5,632 nucleotides of DNA from Sinorhizobium sp. (GTDB lineage: Bacteria; Pseudomonadota; Alphaproteobacteria; Rhizobiales; Rhizobiaceae), in assembly GCA_031178305.1 (NCBI GenBank), contig JAPSJG010000279.1, positions 1 through 5,632 of the forward strand, written 5' to 3'. Shown piece by piece: positions 1-5,475 of this stretch. The notes beneath the pieces are model-generated. The model worked only from the letters and a program-made list of their open reading frames with translations, had not been told where the DNA came from and did no database searches. The first letter of the stretch is position 1. Every line of letters begins with the position of its first letter. Made by a program: the position numbers and the translations under genes.

Positions 1-254
1 GAACGGTCGGGCCTGGCCGGCAGCAGCACCGCGGCATCATGCAGGTAACCGTCCACTATGGCAGCGGTACCGGCATCGTCGTGCCGCTCCAGCGCGCCGA
101 CCAGATCATCGCCCACTTCCCGAAAGACCTGATCCTCTACGAGAGCGGCGTGAGGGTGAAGGTCTACCGAAAGCCCTACGCAATCCCGCTTCCCCCGCAG
201 AACGGATCGCTGATGGTGCCGGTCACCATCGAATACGAAAGCTTCAACGCCTGA
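1..254 (+). CDS. Phage tail terminator-like protein (DUF4128-like), 3' part only
   Basis: Reading frame 3 is open from the window edge to the TGA at 252-254, giving the last 84 residues. The ATG at 39 is an internal methionine: the frame continues upstream without a stop, there is no Shine-Dalgarno site before it, and the conserved part of the family already begins before it. The segment H-R-G-I-M-Q-V-T-V followed by a Gly-rich turn (GSGTG) and an A-D-x-I helix matches what I know of DUF4128 tail terminator-like proteins. Those are about 130-140 residues, so roughly the N-terminal third lies outside the window. The family is related to lambda gpU and HK97 gp10-type proteins, which cap the tail tube and stop its polymerisation at the head-proximal end. 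Its position directly before the major tail gene is the usual one. The family call is by motif memory, not alignment. Confidence 0.75.
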   Translation, partial: TVGPGRQQHRGIMQVTVHYGSGTGIVVPLQRADQIIAHFPKDLILYESGVRVKVYRKPYAIPLPPQNGSLMVPVTIEYESFNA

Positions 255-257
255 ACC

Positions 258-263
258 AAGGAG
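258..263 (+). promoter_or_regulatory. Strong Shine-Dalgarno site for the major tail gene
   Basis: AAGGAG lies 7 nt before a GTG codon at 271. It is what identifies GTG, rather than any later ATG, as the start of the tail tube gene. It is one of the best ribosome sites in the window, as expected for a protein needed in hundreds of copies per virion. Confidence 0.8.
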
Positions 264-270
264 AAGGCCA

Positions 271-765
271 GTGACTATCACCACTGCAACTGGTGCGCGG
301 TATTACATAGGCGGCACCACGGCAATTCCATATGCAAGCGGCGATGCCGCTGCGATCGCGGCATTCGAGGCCCTGACTTGGGTCGAGATCAAAGAGGTCG
401 AGGATGGTGGCGAAGTCGGCGACGAATCTGCCGACGTGACCTTCCAATCCCTTTCCGACAGCCGTGTCCGCCACTTGAAGGGTGCGCGTGACGCCGGCAC
501 GCTTGCGCTGGTCGTCGGCGATGACCCGCTCGACCCGGGCCAGATCGCGCTGCGCGCAGCCGAGCAGACGAAGTTCCAATACAATTTCAAGATCGAATAC
601 GAGGACGCCCCGGACCCGACGTACTCGAATAGCATCGATTACTTCCGCGGCCTCGTCATGTCGGCCCGCAAGCAGATCGGCGCCGGCGACAATGTGCTCC
701 GCCGCACCTTCAACATCGGGATTAATACCGAGATCCTGACCGTCGAACCCGACAACACGCCGTAA
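271..765 (+). CDS. Major tail tube protein
   Basis: This 164-residue protein starts at a GTG and ends in TAA. It is the probable structural subunit of the flexible non-contractile tail tube (lambda gpV-like N-terminal fold), which polymerises around the tape measure protein. Supporting features are the order W37-V-E-I-K-E-V-E-D-G-G (37-47), then R65/R67-x-x-K70 with D74-A-G, then D84-D-P-L-D-P-G-Q (84-91), and a beta-rich C-terminal half with F106-K-I-E-Y. This W-x-x-I...G-x-x-G...R-x-x-K...D-x-G pattern is typical of siphovirus tail tube proteins. The length also fits, and no C-terminal Ig-like domain is present. It sits between the tail terminator and the chaperone genes, the canonical position. 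The protein is acidic and has no signal peptide or membrane segment. The function is inferred from pattern plus position. Confidence 0.85.
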   Translation: MTITTATGARYYIGGTTAIPYASGDAAAIAAFEALTWVEIKEVEDGGEVGDESADVTFQSLSDSRVRHLKGARDAGTLALVVGDDPLDPGQIALRAAEQTKFQYNFKIEYEDAPDPTYSNSIDYFRGLVMSARKQIGAGDNVLRRTFNIGINTEILTVEPDNTP

Positions 766-770
766 GGGAG
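765..770 (+). promoter_or_regulatory. Shine-Dalgarno site for the tail chaperone gene
   Basis: AGGGAG lies 5 nt before the ATG at 776 and overlaps the TAA stop of the tube gene (763-765). This suggests translational coupling between tube and chaperone. Confidence 0.7.
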
Positions 771-775
771 CATTC

Positions 776-1195
776 ATGTCCTTCGATCTTGCAAAGTTCG
801 AAAAGGAACTCTCGTTCGATTTCGAACAGGCATTCCCGCTCGAGATCCGTCATCCGATCACCGGTGACAAGACCGGCCTTGTGGTCGAGATCGTCTCCTA
901 CCGATCGGAGCGCGTGAAGCGCGTCCAAAGGCGCCTGGCAAACGCCGCCATCCGTGAAAACAAGAAGAACCCGAAGAAAGTTGGCACGGTCGAGGAAGTC
1001 GAGGAGCGGACGAACGAAATCGTAGCCGCTTCGATCGTCTCCTGGAACATGACTCGCGACGGCGCGGACGTTGAATGCACGCCGGAGAACATCCTGCAGA
1101 TCATCTCCGATCCTCGGTATTTCTTCATTGCCGAGCAGGTCGATAAGGCGGCCGATGAGGACGCGAATTTTACGAAGCGGTCGCAGAGGACCTGA
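776..1195 (+). CDS. Tail assembly chaperone, short (G-type) product
   Basis: This 139-residue protein is made by normal reading from the ATG at 776 to the TGA at 1193-1195. By position (between tube and tape measure) and by shape it is a lambda gpG-like tail assembly chaperone. Such proteins coat the tape measure protein during assembly and are absent from the mature virion. The sequence starts with a beta-rich part (L22-E-I-R-H-P...V36-V-E-I-V). It continues into a charged, Arg/Lys/Glu-rich helical region (about 42-80), then A84-A-S-I-V-S-W90-N and T102-P-E-N-I-L-Q-I-I, and ends with F116-F-I-A-E-Q-V. The W-N...T-x-E-N pattern recurs in G-type chaperones. The last seven residues (T-K-R-S-Q-R-T) look like read-through after a frameshift point rather than conserved sequence. 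The frame reopens at once in -1, as described in the next entry. Confidence 0.8.
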   Translation: MSFDLAKFEKELSFDFEQAFPLEIRHPITGDKTGLVVEIVSYRSERVKRVQRRLANAAIRENKKNPKKVGTVEEVEERTNEIVAASIVSWNMTRDGADVECTPENILQIISDPRYFFIAEQVDKAADEDANFTKRSQRT

Positions 1196-1563
1196 TCTCC
1201 TTTGCGGCTGCGCATTTCGCGACCCGGCGCAAAAATGATCCGCTGCCGGAAGCGCCGGTTTTCGGCGCCCACATCTGGGATTGGTTCGTCGAGCTCCACA
1301 ACACCCGTCAGTCCGGGTTTTCAGCCAACCCCATCAGCTTCGGTGAGATAGAGGCGTTCTGCCGCCTCACCGGTGCCCAGATCGATCCATGGGAACTGTC
1401 GGTGATCCGGCGCATGGATCAGGTCGTTCTCTCAATCATCAACAAGACCGGCAAACCTGACGTTGCCCATCGGCAACCCACCGAATCCGACGTCGCCGAG
1501 GCGAAGCTCAGGATCCGCGGAGCGGCCAAAGACCGTCGGGTCGTCAAGCGCAAGAGGGATTGA
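776..1563 (+). CDS. Tail assembly chaperone GT-type fusion by probable -1 frameshift
   Basis: The -1 frame is open from just after a TGA at 1156-1158 to the TGA at 1561-1563. It has no ATG until about 1411, so independent initiation is unlikely; the only early candidate is a rare CTG at 1192 that overlaps the upstream stop. A -1 slip after the TTT at 1169-1171 would join 132 G residues to 130 T residues, making 262 residues, with the junction reading A-N-F-Y-E-A-V-A-E-D-L. The extension looks like real protein. It has a helical start (F-A-A-A-H-F), W-D-W-F-V-E-L, I-E-A-F-C-R-L-T-G, and the motif P-W-E-L-S-V-I-R-R-M-D at fused residues 205-215, which is familiar from chaperone-position proteins of many proteobacterial phages. 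The basic end (R-R-V-V-K-R-K-R) is notable. In lambda, gpGT links the tape measure to tube subunits through its T part. The slip site itself is inferred. Confidence 0.7.
1165..1171 (+). other. Candidate -1 slippery site (GAATTTT)
   Basis: A slip from frame 2 to frame 1 must fall between the -1 frame stop at 1156-1158 and the zero-frame stop at 1193-1195. Within that window the only run allowing good re-pairing is G-AAT-TTT. The TTT codon slips back to TTT perfectly, whereas AAT would have to re-pair to GAA, which is poor. It is therefore only a near match to the X-XXY-YYZ rule. A slip of the TTT tRNA alone on the four-T run (1168-1171) is the other reading. This is the best candidate, not a proven site. 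Confidence 0.45.
1179..1224 (+). other. Possible frameshift-stimulating stem-loop
   Basis: GGTCGC at 1179-1184 is the exact reverse complement of GCGACC at 1219-1224. The stem begins 7 nt after the candidate slip site, the spacing usual for stimulatory structures. A small inner helix, AGGA (1187-1190) with TCCT (1198-1201), can nest inside it. CGCAG (1182-1186) with CTGCG (1208-1212) is a competing pairing. In GC-rich coding DNA a 6-bp match over this distance can occur by chance. Confidence 0.3.
1552..1558 (+). promoter_or_regulatory. Shine-Dalgarno site that sets the tape measure start at 1566
   Basis: AAGAGGG lies 7 nt before the ATG at 1566. A TTG at 1560 in the same frame would be only 1 nt away, too close, so the ATG is preferred. 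Confidence 0.65.
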
Positions 1564-1565
1564 CC

Positions 1566-3794
1566 ATGGCCGAACTTGCCACCCTCGGTATCGAGGCGAA
1601 GACGACAGGCGTTGATCAGGCCACGAGCAAACTCGACAAGCTCACCGGTGCGGCGAAGCGGGCAGAGTCAGCAGTAGAGGGCATTGGGCCTTCGAGCAGC
1701 AAGGCAGGGCAGATGGCAGCGTCTGCCGCTAATGCCCATGCTACGGCACTGAATGCAGAAGCGGCGGCAGCAAACAAGGCCGCCGGCGCTATGCGGCTCC
1801 ACAACCAGGCGGCAAACCAAAATGTCAGAGGAATGCAGGGCGCGGCCGGCCACGTCGGCAACCTCGCCGCTCAGTTCCAAGACATCGGCGTTTCCGCGGC
1901 GATGTCGATGAGCCCGATGCAGATCGCTCTGCAGCAGGGCACACAGATCAGTGCAGTGTTGGGTCCGATGGGCGCGGCTGGCGCGGTGAAGGCGCTCGGC
2001 CAGGCGTTTCTGACCGTCATCTCGCCTGTGAGCCTGGTGACGATCGCGATCGTGGGCTTGGCCGCAGCCGGATTGCAAATGGTCGACTGGGGCAAGCTCG
2101 CGGCTTCTGCACTCACCGGCTTGGCCAGTGTTCTGCAGACGATCGCACCTTACGCGGTCGGCGCGGCGGCCGCTCTGGCTCTACTCTATGCTCCGGCGAT
2201 CATCGGCGGCATCATCAGCCTGATTGCGCTCTTGGCCCGGCTGTCAGTGGCCGCCGTCGCAGCCGCAGCGTCGATGGCCGCAGCAAACCCAGCCGGCGCG
2301 CTCATTCTCGGGATCTCGGCCGCTGTTGTTGCGGCGAACATCTTTCGGGATGAGCTGGCGCAGATATTCGGACGTGACATCGTCGCCGACGCCAAGAACG
2401 CTGCCAACTTCATCATTGGTGCGTTCGTTGCCGCGTTCAACGATATCAAGATGGTTTGGGCGAATTTCCCGAACGTGATCGGCGCTGCCGCTGTCGGCGC
2501 GGCGAATATGGCGATCAGGGCGGTCAATGCAATTGTTGCTGCCAGTGTTTCCGGCCTCAATAGATTGATCGCCAGCGTCAAGACAGTGTTCAAGCTCGGC
2601 GGCGCTGTCGGCAGCGGGATGGACCCCAATGCCACTCCCGAATTGGGCAACACGATCGAAGCGCCCCAGTTCGAAGAGATGCAAAACCCATATGCGGATG
2701 CGCTTGCTCCGGCACTGAGCGAATTGAGCGCGGCAAACCAGAAAGCAATTTCTGGAACGGATTATATCGGCGGATTCGGAGAAGCCATTTCCCGCGGCGC
2801 CTCGGCAGCATCGTCGAAGCTCAAGGAACTCGCCAAGGACCTGACGACAGTTGACGAGAAGTCGGGCAAGAAGGGGCGGCCCGGCGGCGGCGGTAAAACC
2901 GAAGCTGAGCAGTATTCGGACATCGTCGACGGCGCGAACCGGCGCATTGCTTCGCTGAAGGCGGAGCAAGAGGCGCTCGGAATGACCGAGCAGGCGGCGC
3001 TTGCGCTGAAATATGAGACGGACCTGCTCAACCAGGCGCAGCAGAAGGGTATCGAGCTTACCGCGGCGCAGAAGACGGAACTGTCCGGCCTCGCCAATCA
3101 AATGGCCGCGACCGAGGTCGCTACGAAGAACGCAAAGGAAGCGCTAGACTTCGCCAAGGACGCAACGAAGGGCTTTCTGTCCGACCTTCGGTCCGGTCTC
3201 GCTAACGGTGAGGGCTTGTGGAAGTCCTTCGGTAAGGCCGCGATGAATGTCCTCGACAAGATCATCAGCAAAGTCGAGGACGAGCTTGTAAACGCGCTAT
3301 TTTCGCTGAACGGCGCTGGCACGGGAGGGGGAGGCGGTTTGTTCGGCTCCATCCTCGGCGGCATCGGGAAGATCTTCGGCTTCGCGTCAGGAGGCTACAC
3401 CGGAAAAGGTGCCGCGTCCGCGGTCGCGGGCGTGGTGCACGGTGGTGAGTATGTCTTCTCCAAGCGAGCAACCGACAAGATCGGCGTCCGCAATCTCGAT
3501 GCGATGCATCGCTCGGCAAAGGGCTATCAGTCGGGCGGAACCGTGACGCCCGTCATGCCGGCAGCCAACCAGAACGCCGGCGGAGTGATCATCGTGCGCA
3601 CCGTTAGCGAGGTCCGCAACGGCAACCTCGTTCCCGTCATGACGGAAGTGGCTGGCGAGGTGTCCGGCCAGAAGATTAGGGACGCGTCGCCTCAGATCAT
3701 CGCCGCTTCGGTGACTGAGGCCAACCGGCAGGCGCCGGCGGCGGTGGCGAAGTATCAGCAAGAGACCGCCGGCGGCGACTACAGGACGGCTTGA
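1566..3794 (+). CDS. Tail tape measure protein (lambda gpH-like)
   Basis: This is the longest gene here, with 742 residues. It begins 2 nt after the chaperone stop. Tape measure proteins run down the tail lumen, set its length and are ejected toward the cell before the DNA. The N-terminus (about 1-95) is Ala-rich and helical. The segment N99-L-A-A-Q-F-Q-D-I-G, then M-S-P-M-Q-I-A-L-Q-Q-G (to about 125), is a hallmark of lambda-type tape measure proteins. Hydrophobic stretches follow at about 148-172, 184-236, 240-258 and 303-330. Then come a Lys/Gly linker with a GGGG run (about 431-444), a Glu/Gln/Lys-rich probable coiled coil (about 446-530), and a lambda-type C-terminal domain (F529-A-K-D-A-T-K-G-F to about 580). 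After that is a Gly run and the motif F-A-S-G-G-Y-T-G...G-V-V-H-G-G-E-Y-V-F-S (606-632). At about 1.5 angstrom per residue the tail would be near 110 nm, which is an estimate. Confidence 0.93.
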   Translation: MAELATLGIEAKTTGVDQATSKLDKLTGAAKRAESAVEGIGPSSSKAGQMAASAANAHATALNAEAAAANKAAGAMRLHNQAANQNVRGMQGAAGHVGNLAAQFQDIGVSAAMSMSPMQIALQQGTQISAVLGPMGAAGAVKALGQAFLTVISPVSLVTIAIVGLAAAGLQMVDWGKLAASALTGLASVLQTIAPYAVGAAAALALLYAPAIIGGIISLIALLARLSVAAVAAAASMAAANPAGALILGISAAVVAANIFRDELAQIFGRDIVADAKNAANFIIGAFVAAFNDIKMVWANFPNVIGAAAVGAANMAIRAVNAIVAASVSGLNRLIASVKTVFKLGGAVGSGMDPNATPELGNTIEAPQFEEMQNPYADALAPALSELSAANQKAISGTDYIGGFGEAISRGASAASSKLKELAKDLTTVDEKSGKKGRPGGGGKTEAEQYSDIVDGANRRIASLKAEQEALGMTEQAALALKYETDLLNQAQQKGIELTAAQKTELSGLANQMAATEVATKNAKEALDFAKDATKGFLSDLRSGLANGEGLWKSFGKAAMNVLDKIISKVEDELVNALFSLNGAGTGGGGGLFGSILGGIGKIFGFASGGYTGKGAASAVAGVVHGGEYVFSKRATDKIGVRNLDAMHRSAKGYQSGGTVTPVMPAANQNAGGVIIVRTVSEVRNGNLVPVMTEVAGEVSGQKIRDASPQIIAASVTEANRQAPAAVAKYQQETAGGDYRTA

Positions 3795-3796
3795 GC

Positions 3797-4501
3797 ATGG
3801 CAGATATCATCACTTGGCCTGTCAATCTCCTGACGCCCGAAGAATGCCGCCCGAACCTCGTTCCCTATACGAGATCGGGCGGCAAGTCGCTCGGCGGCGT
3901 GGAGCCGGCGACCAGGACTGATCTCGGTTACTGGGCGATCGATCTTGTCGACGTGGCGACTTATAGCGCAGCGCAGCGCAGGACGTGGGAGGCGATCAGC
4001 CAGAAGCTCGGCGGTCGGGCAGGGCTGATTGCTGTTCCGGCATGGTCCCGCGACACGGCGCCTTACGTCTCAGGCGACTACGAGCCGATCATTAGAGTGC
4101 CGCACAGCGACGGCGCGCCGTTCAGCGATGGCAGCCAATATCAACAGGGGGCGATCTCGGTCGTCACCGACGGTATCACTCCGCTGGGAGCAACCACCAT
4201 CAGGCTCCGCATCATAAAAGCGGCATCCGACCTCGTCGGCGTCCGGTTCTCTTACGAGCACGCCCTTTACAAGACCGGTCCCGTCATCTCGATCGACGGC
4301 GACATCTGGACGCTTCCGATTTCTCCAACGGTACGCGCGCTGATCCCGGCCGGGGCCGATCTGGAATTCGATATGCCGACATGCCTCTGCCGGCTTGTCG
4401 ATGATCGCGGCATGGATGCCGGCGTCAACTCGATCCAGTTCGAGCAGCGCTCCGTCTCCTTCGTCGAGGCAACCGACTATTGGGCTTCGCTGGTGGCGTG
4501 A
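3797..4501 (+). CDS. Distal tail / tip adaptor protein (M-like position)
   Basis: This 234-residue protein directly follows the tape measure gene. The in-frame TTG at 3791 overlaps the preceding stop, and the ATG at 3797 has AGGA (3783-3786) at a 10-nt spacing, so the ATG is used here. The N-terminus W7-P-V-N-L-L-T-P-E-E-C-R-P-N-L, a double Gly (G28-G), then G44-Y-W-A-I-D-L and a W64-E-A-I...G-G-R-A-G-L-I-A-V-P-A-W segment follow a pattern I know from uncharacterised tail proteins of rhizobial prophages. The C-terminal half has F151-S-Y-E-H-A-L-Y-K-T-G and I183-P-A-G-A-D-L-E-F-D-M-P-T-C-L-C-R-L, with a Cys-x-Cys pair (196, 198) near the end. It is beta-rich and has no signal peptide or transmembrane helix. 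Lambda gpM or a Dit-like connector between tube and tip is the likely role, by position. The precise family was not identified. Confidence 0.7.
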   Translation: MADIITWPVNLLTPEECRPNLVPYTRSGGKSLGGVEPATRTDLGYWAIDLVDVATYSAAQRRTWEAISQKLGGRAGLIAVPAWSRDTAPYVSGDYEPIIRVPHSDGAPFSDGSQYQQGAISVVTDGITPLGATTIRLRIIKAASDLVGVRFSYEHALYKTGPVISIDGDIWTLPISPTVRALIPAGADLEFDMPTCLCRLVDDRGMDAGVNSIQFEQRSVSFVEATDYWASLVA

Positions 4502-5073
4502 TGGCAGTCAAATCTCTTCGCATCCTTGCCCAGCTCGATTTCCCGTCGAAGACCGTTCGGCTTTGGGACGGCTCGGGCGGTCCTTTCGTTGATGGCGACG
4601 GAAATATTTGGCGGCCGTGTGTGCTGACTGATTCGGCGCTGGATCAATTACAGCTCGCGATCAACGCGGAGGCTTTCACGCTCCCGCTCACACTCTCGGG
4701 CATCGACAAGTCGACGGCCGACACGATCTGGGCGGATTATCAGGCCGGAGAGATCATCGGAACGCGCGTGCGCGTCCTCATCCAGGACTGCGATGAACTC
4801 GACCAGCCGGTTGGCGCCGCTGATGTCAAGTTCACCGGCACGATCGACGACATCATTTTCGATGACGCGGCCGGCGACGAGCAGATCATGTCGACGATCA
4901 CCGTCGAGATCACCAACCGGTTCACGCTCCGCACACTGGCGAACGGGGCGGTGCTCTCCGACGTCGACCAGAAGGCGCGGTCAAAGCTGCTCAACCCGTC
5001 GGCGCCGGCGGACCGCTTCTGCGAGCGCATGCCGACGCTCATCGACCTGACAATCCGCTGGCCGAACTGGTGA
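4501..5073 (+). CDS. Tail tip / hub protein (L-like position, DUF2163-like)
   Basis: This 190-residue protein has an ATG at 4501-4503 that shares its A with the preceding TGA (4499-4501), a stop/start overlap typical of translational coupling. A TTG at 4480 lies upstream in frame but would extend it into the neighbour, so the ATG is preferred. The sequence has an N-terminal strand pattern L10-A-Q-L-D-F-P-S-K-T-V-R-L-W-D-G, then W37-R-P, L63-T-L-S-G-I-D-K, D79-Y-Q-A-G, and F111-T-G-T-I-D-D-I. It ends D156-Q-K-A-R...P-A-D-R-F-C...I-R-W. This L-D-F...V-R-x-W-x-G, L-S-G-I, F-x-G-x-x-D, D-Q...R-x-x-D layout is that of phage proteins placed after the tape measure, akin to lambda gpL and to DUF2163 proteins of gene transfer agents. 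The role is probably in the tip hub. Lambda gpL binds an Fe-S cluster. Only Cys40, Cys97 and Cys174 are present here, so I do not claim that. Confidence 0.65.
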   Translation: MAVKSLRILAQLDFPSKTVRLWDGSGGPFVDGDGNIWRPCVLTDSALDQLQLAINAEAFTLPLTLSGIDKSTADTIWADYQAGEIIGTRVRVLIQDCDELDQPVGAADVKFTGTIDDIIFDDAAGDEQIMSTITVEITNRFTLRTLANGAVLSDVDQKARSKLLNPSAPADRFCERMPTLIDLTIRWPNW

Positions 5074-5076
5074 CGC

Positions 5077-5472
5077 ATGGAACGCACGCTCGAGGAATTC
5101 CTTGCCGCCTATCGCGAGAAGGCGTGGCAGCCAGGGCAGGTGGATTGCTGCCTCTTCCTCGCCGCCTGGGCGATCTGGCTGGGCCATGCGGATCCGGCGC
5201 AGCACCTGCGCGGCGCCTATGACAGCGAAGATGGCTTCCGGGCCATCATCGAGCGCGCAGGGAGCGTTCCGGCTGTCGTTGGCTCCTGTGTCGCTCGCAT
5301 TCGCGGAAAGCCGCTCCAGCAGCCGCGCTGCGGCGCGATCGGCGTGATCGGAAGCGCCACCAACATTCACCGGCAGTTCGGCGCCATCCACGACGGCGAG
5401 CGCTGGAATGTCCGCTTCAAGAACGGCGTCGGCGTCATGACGGCCGCTCCCCTCGCAATCTGGATGATCTGA
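5077..5472 (+). CDS. DUF6950-like tail protein with NlpC/P60-like D-C motif (K-like position)
   Basis: This 131-residue protein starts 3 nt after the preceding stop. The GGTGA at 5069-5073 may serve as a partial ribosome site. The layout is an N-terminal helix, then W17-Q-P-G-Q-V-D23-C24-C25-L-F, W31-A-I-W-L-G, D39-P...L44-R-G-A-Y-D-S, a helix F54-R-A-I-I-E-R-A-G, P83-R-C-G-A-I-G-V-I, F101-G-A-I-H-D-G-E-R-W and a final A126-I-W. This matches what I recall of DUF6950 phage proteins (W-G-x-x-D-C-C-x-F, R-G-x-Y, final W). They sit where NlpC/P60 cysteine peptidases are found in gene transfer agents and in lambda gpK. The D-C motif resembles the peptidase nucleophile. However, in NlpC/P60 a His normally precedes the V/F-G-x-x strand, and here it is Gln100 (His98 and His105 are nearby). 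Cell wall hydrolysis during entry is possible but not shown. Confidence 0.7.
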   Translation: MERTLEEFLAAYREKAWQPGQVDCCLFLAAWAIWLGHADPAQHLRGAYDSEDGFRAIIERAGSVPAVVGSCVARIRGKPLQQPRCGAIGVIGSATNIHRQFGAIHDGERWNVRFKNGVGVMTAAPLAIWMI

Positions 5473-5475
5473 GAC

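Noticed and set aside
39..254. A separate 71-residue gene starting at the ATG at 39
   Set aside because: The frame continues upstream to the window edge and the family motif (H-R-G-I-M-Q) straddles this ATG, so it is an internal codon.
244..777. 177-codon open frame on the minus strand opposite the tail tube gene
   Set aside because: It mirrors the tube gene almost end to end, has no ribosome site, and its sequence has no recognisable domain. Long antisense frames are common opposite GC-rich genes.
1560..1565. TTG start for the tape measure protein two codons before the ATG
   Set aside because: It would be 1 nt from the only Shine-Dalgarno site; the ATG at 1566 has ideal spacing.
2040..2053. 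14-bp perfect palindrome (ACGATCGCGATCGT) that could be an operator
   Set aside because: It sits inside the tape measure coding region over T-I-A-I-V codons. GATC/GCG codon use makes such palindromes likely by chance, and no second copy was seen.
2244..3101. 285-codon open frame on the minus strand inside the tape measure gene
   Set aside because: Its composition (Arg, Leu and Asp heavy, no motif) is that of an antisense shadow, and the sense strand encodes clear tape measure sequence.
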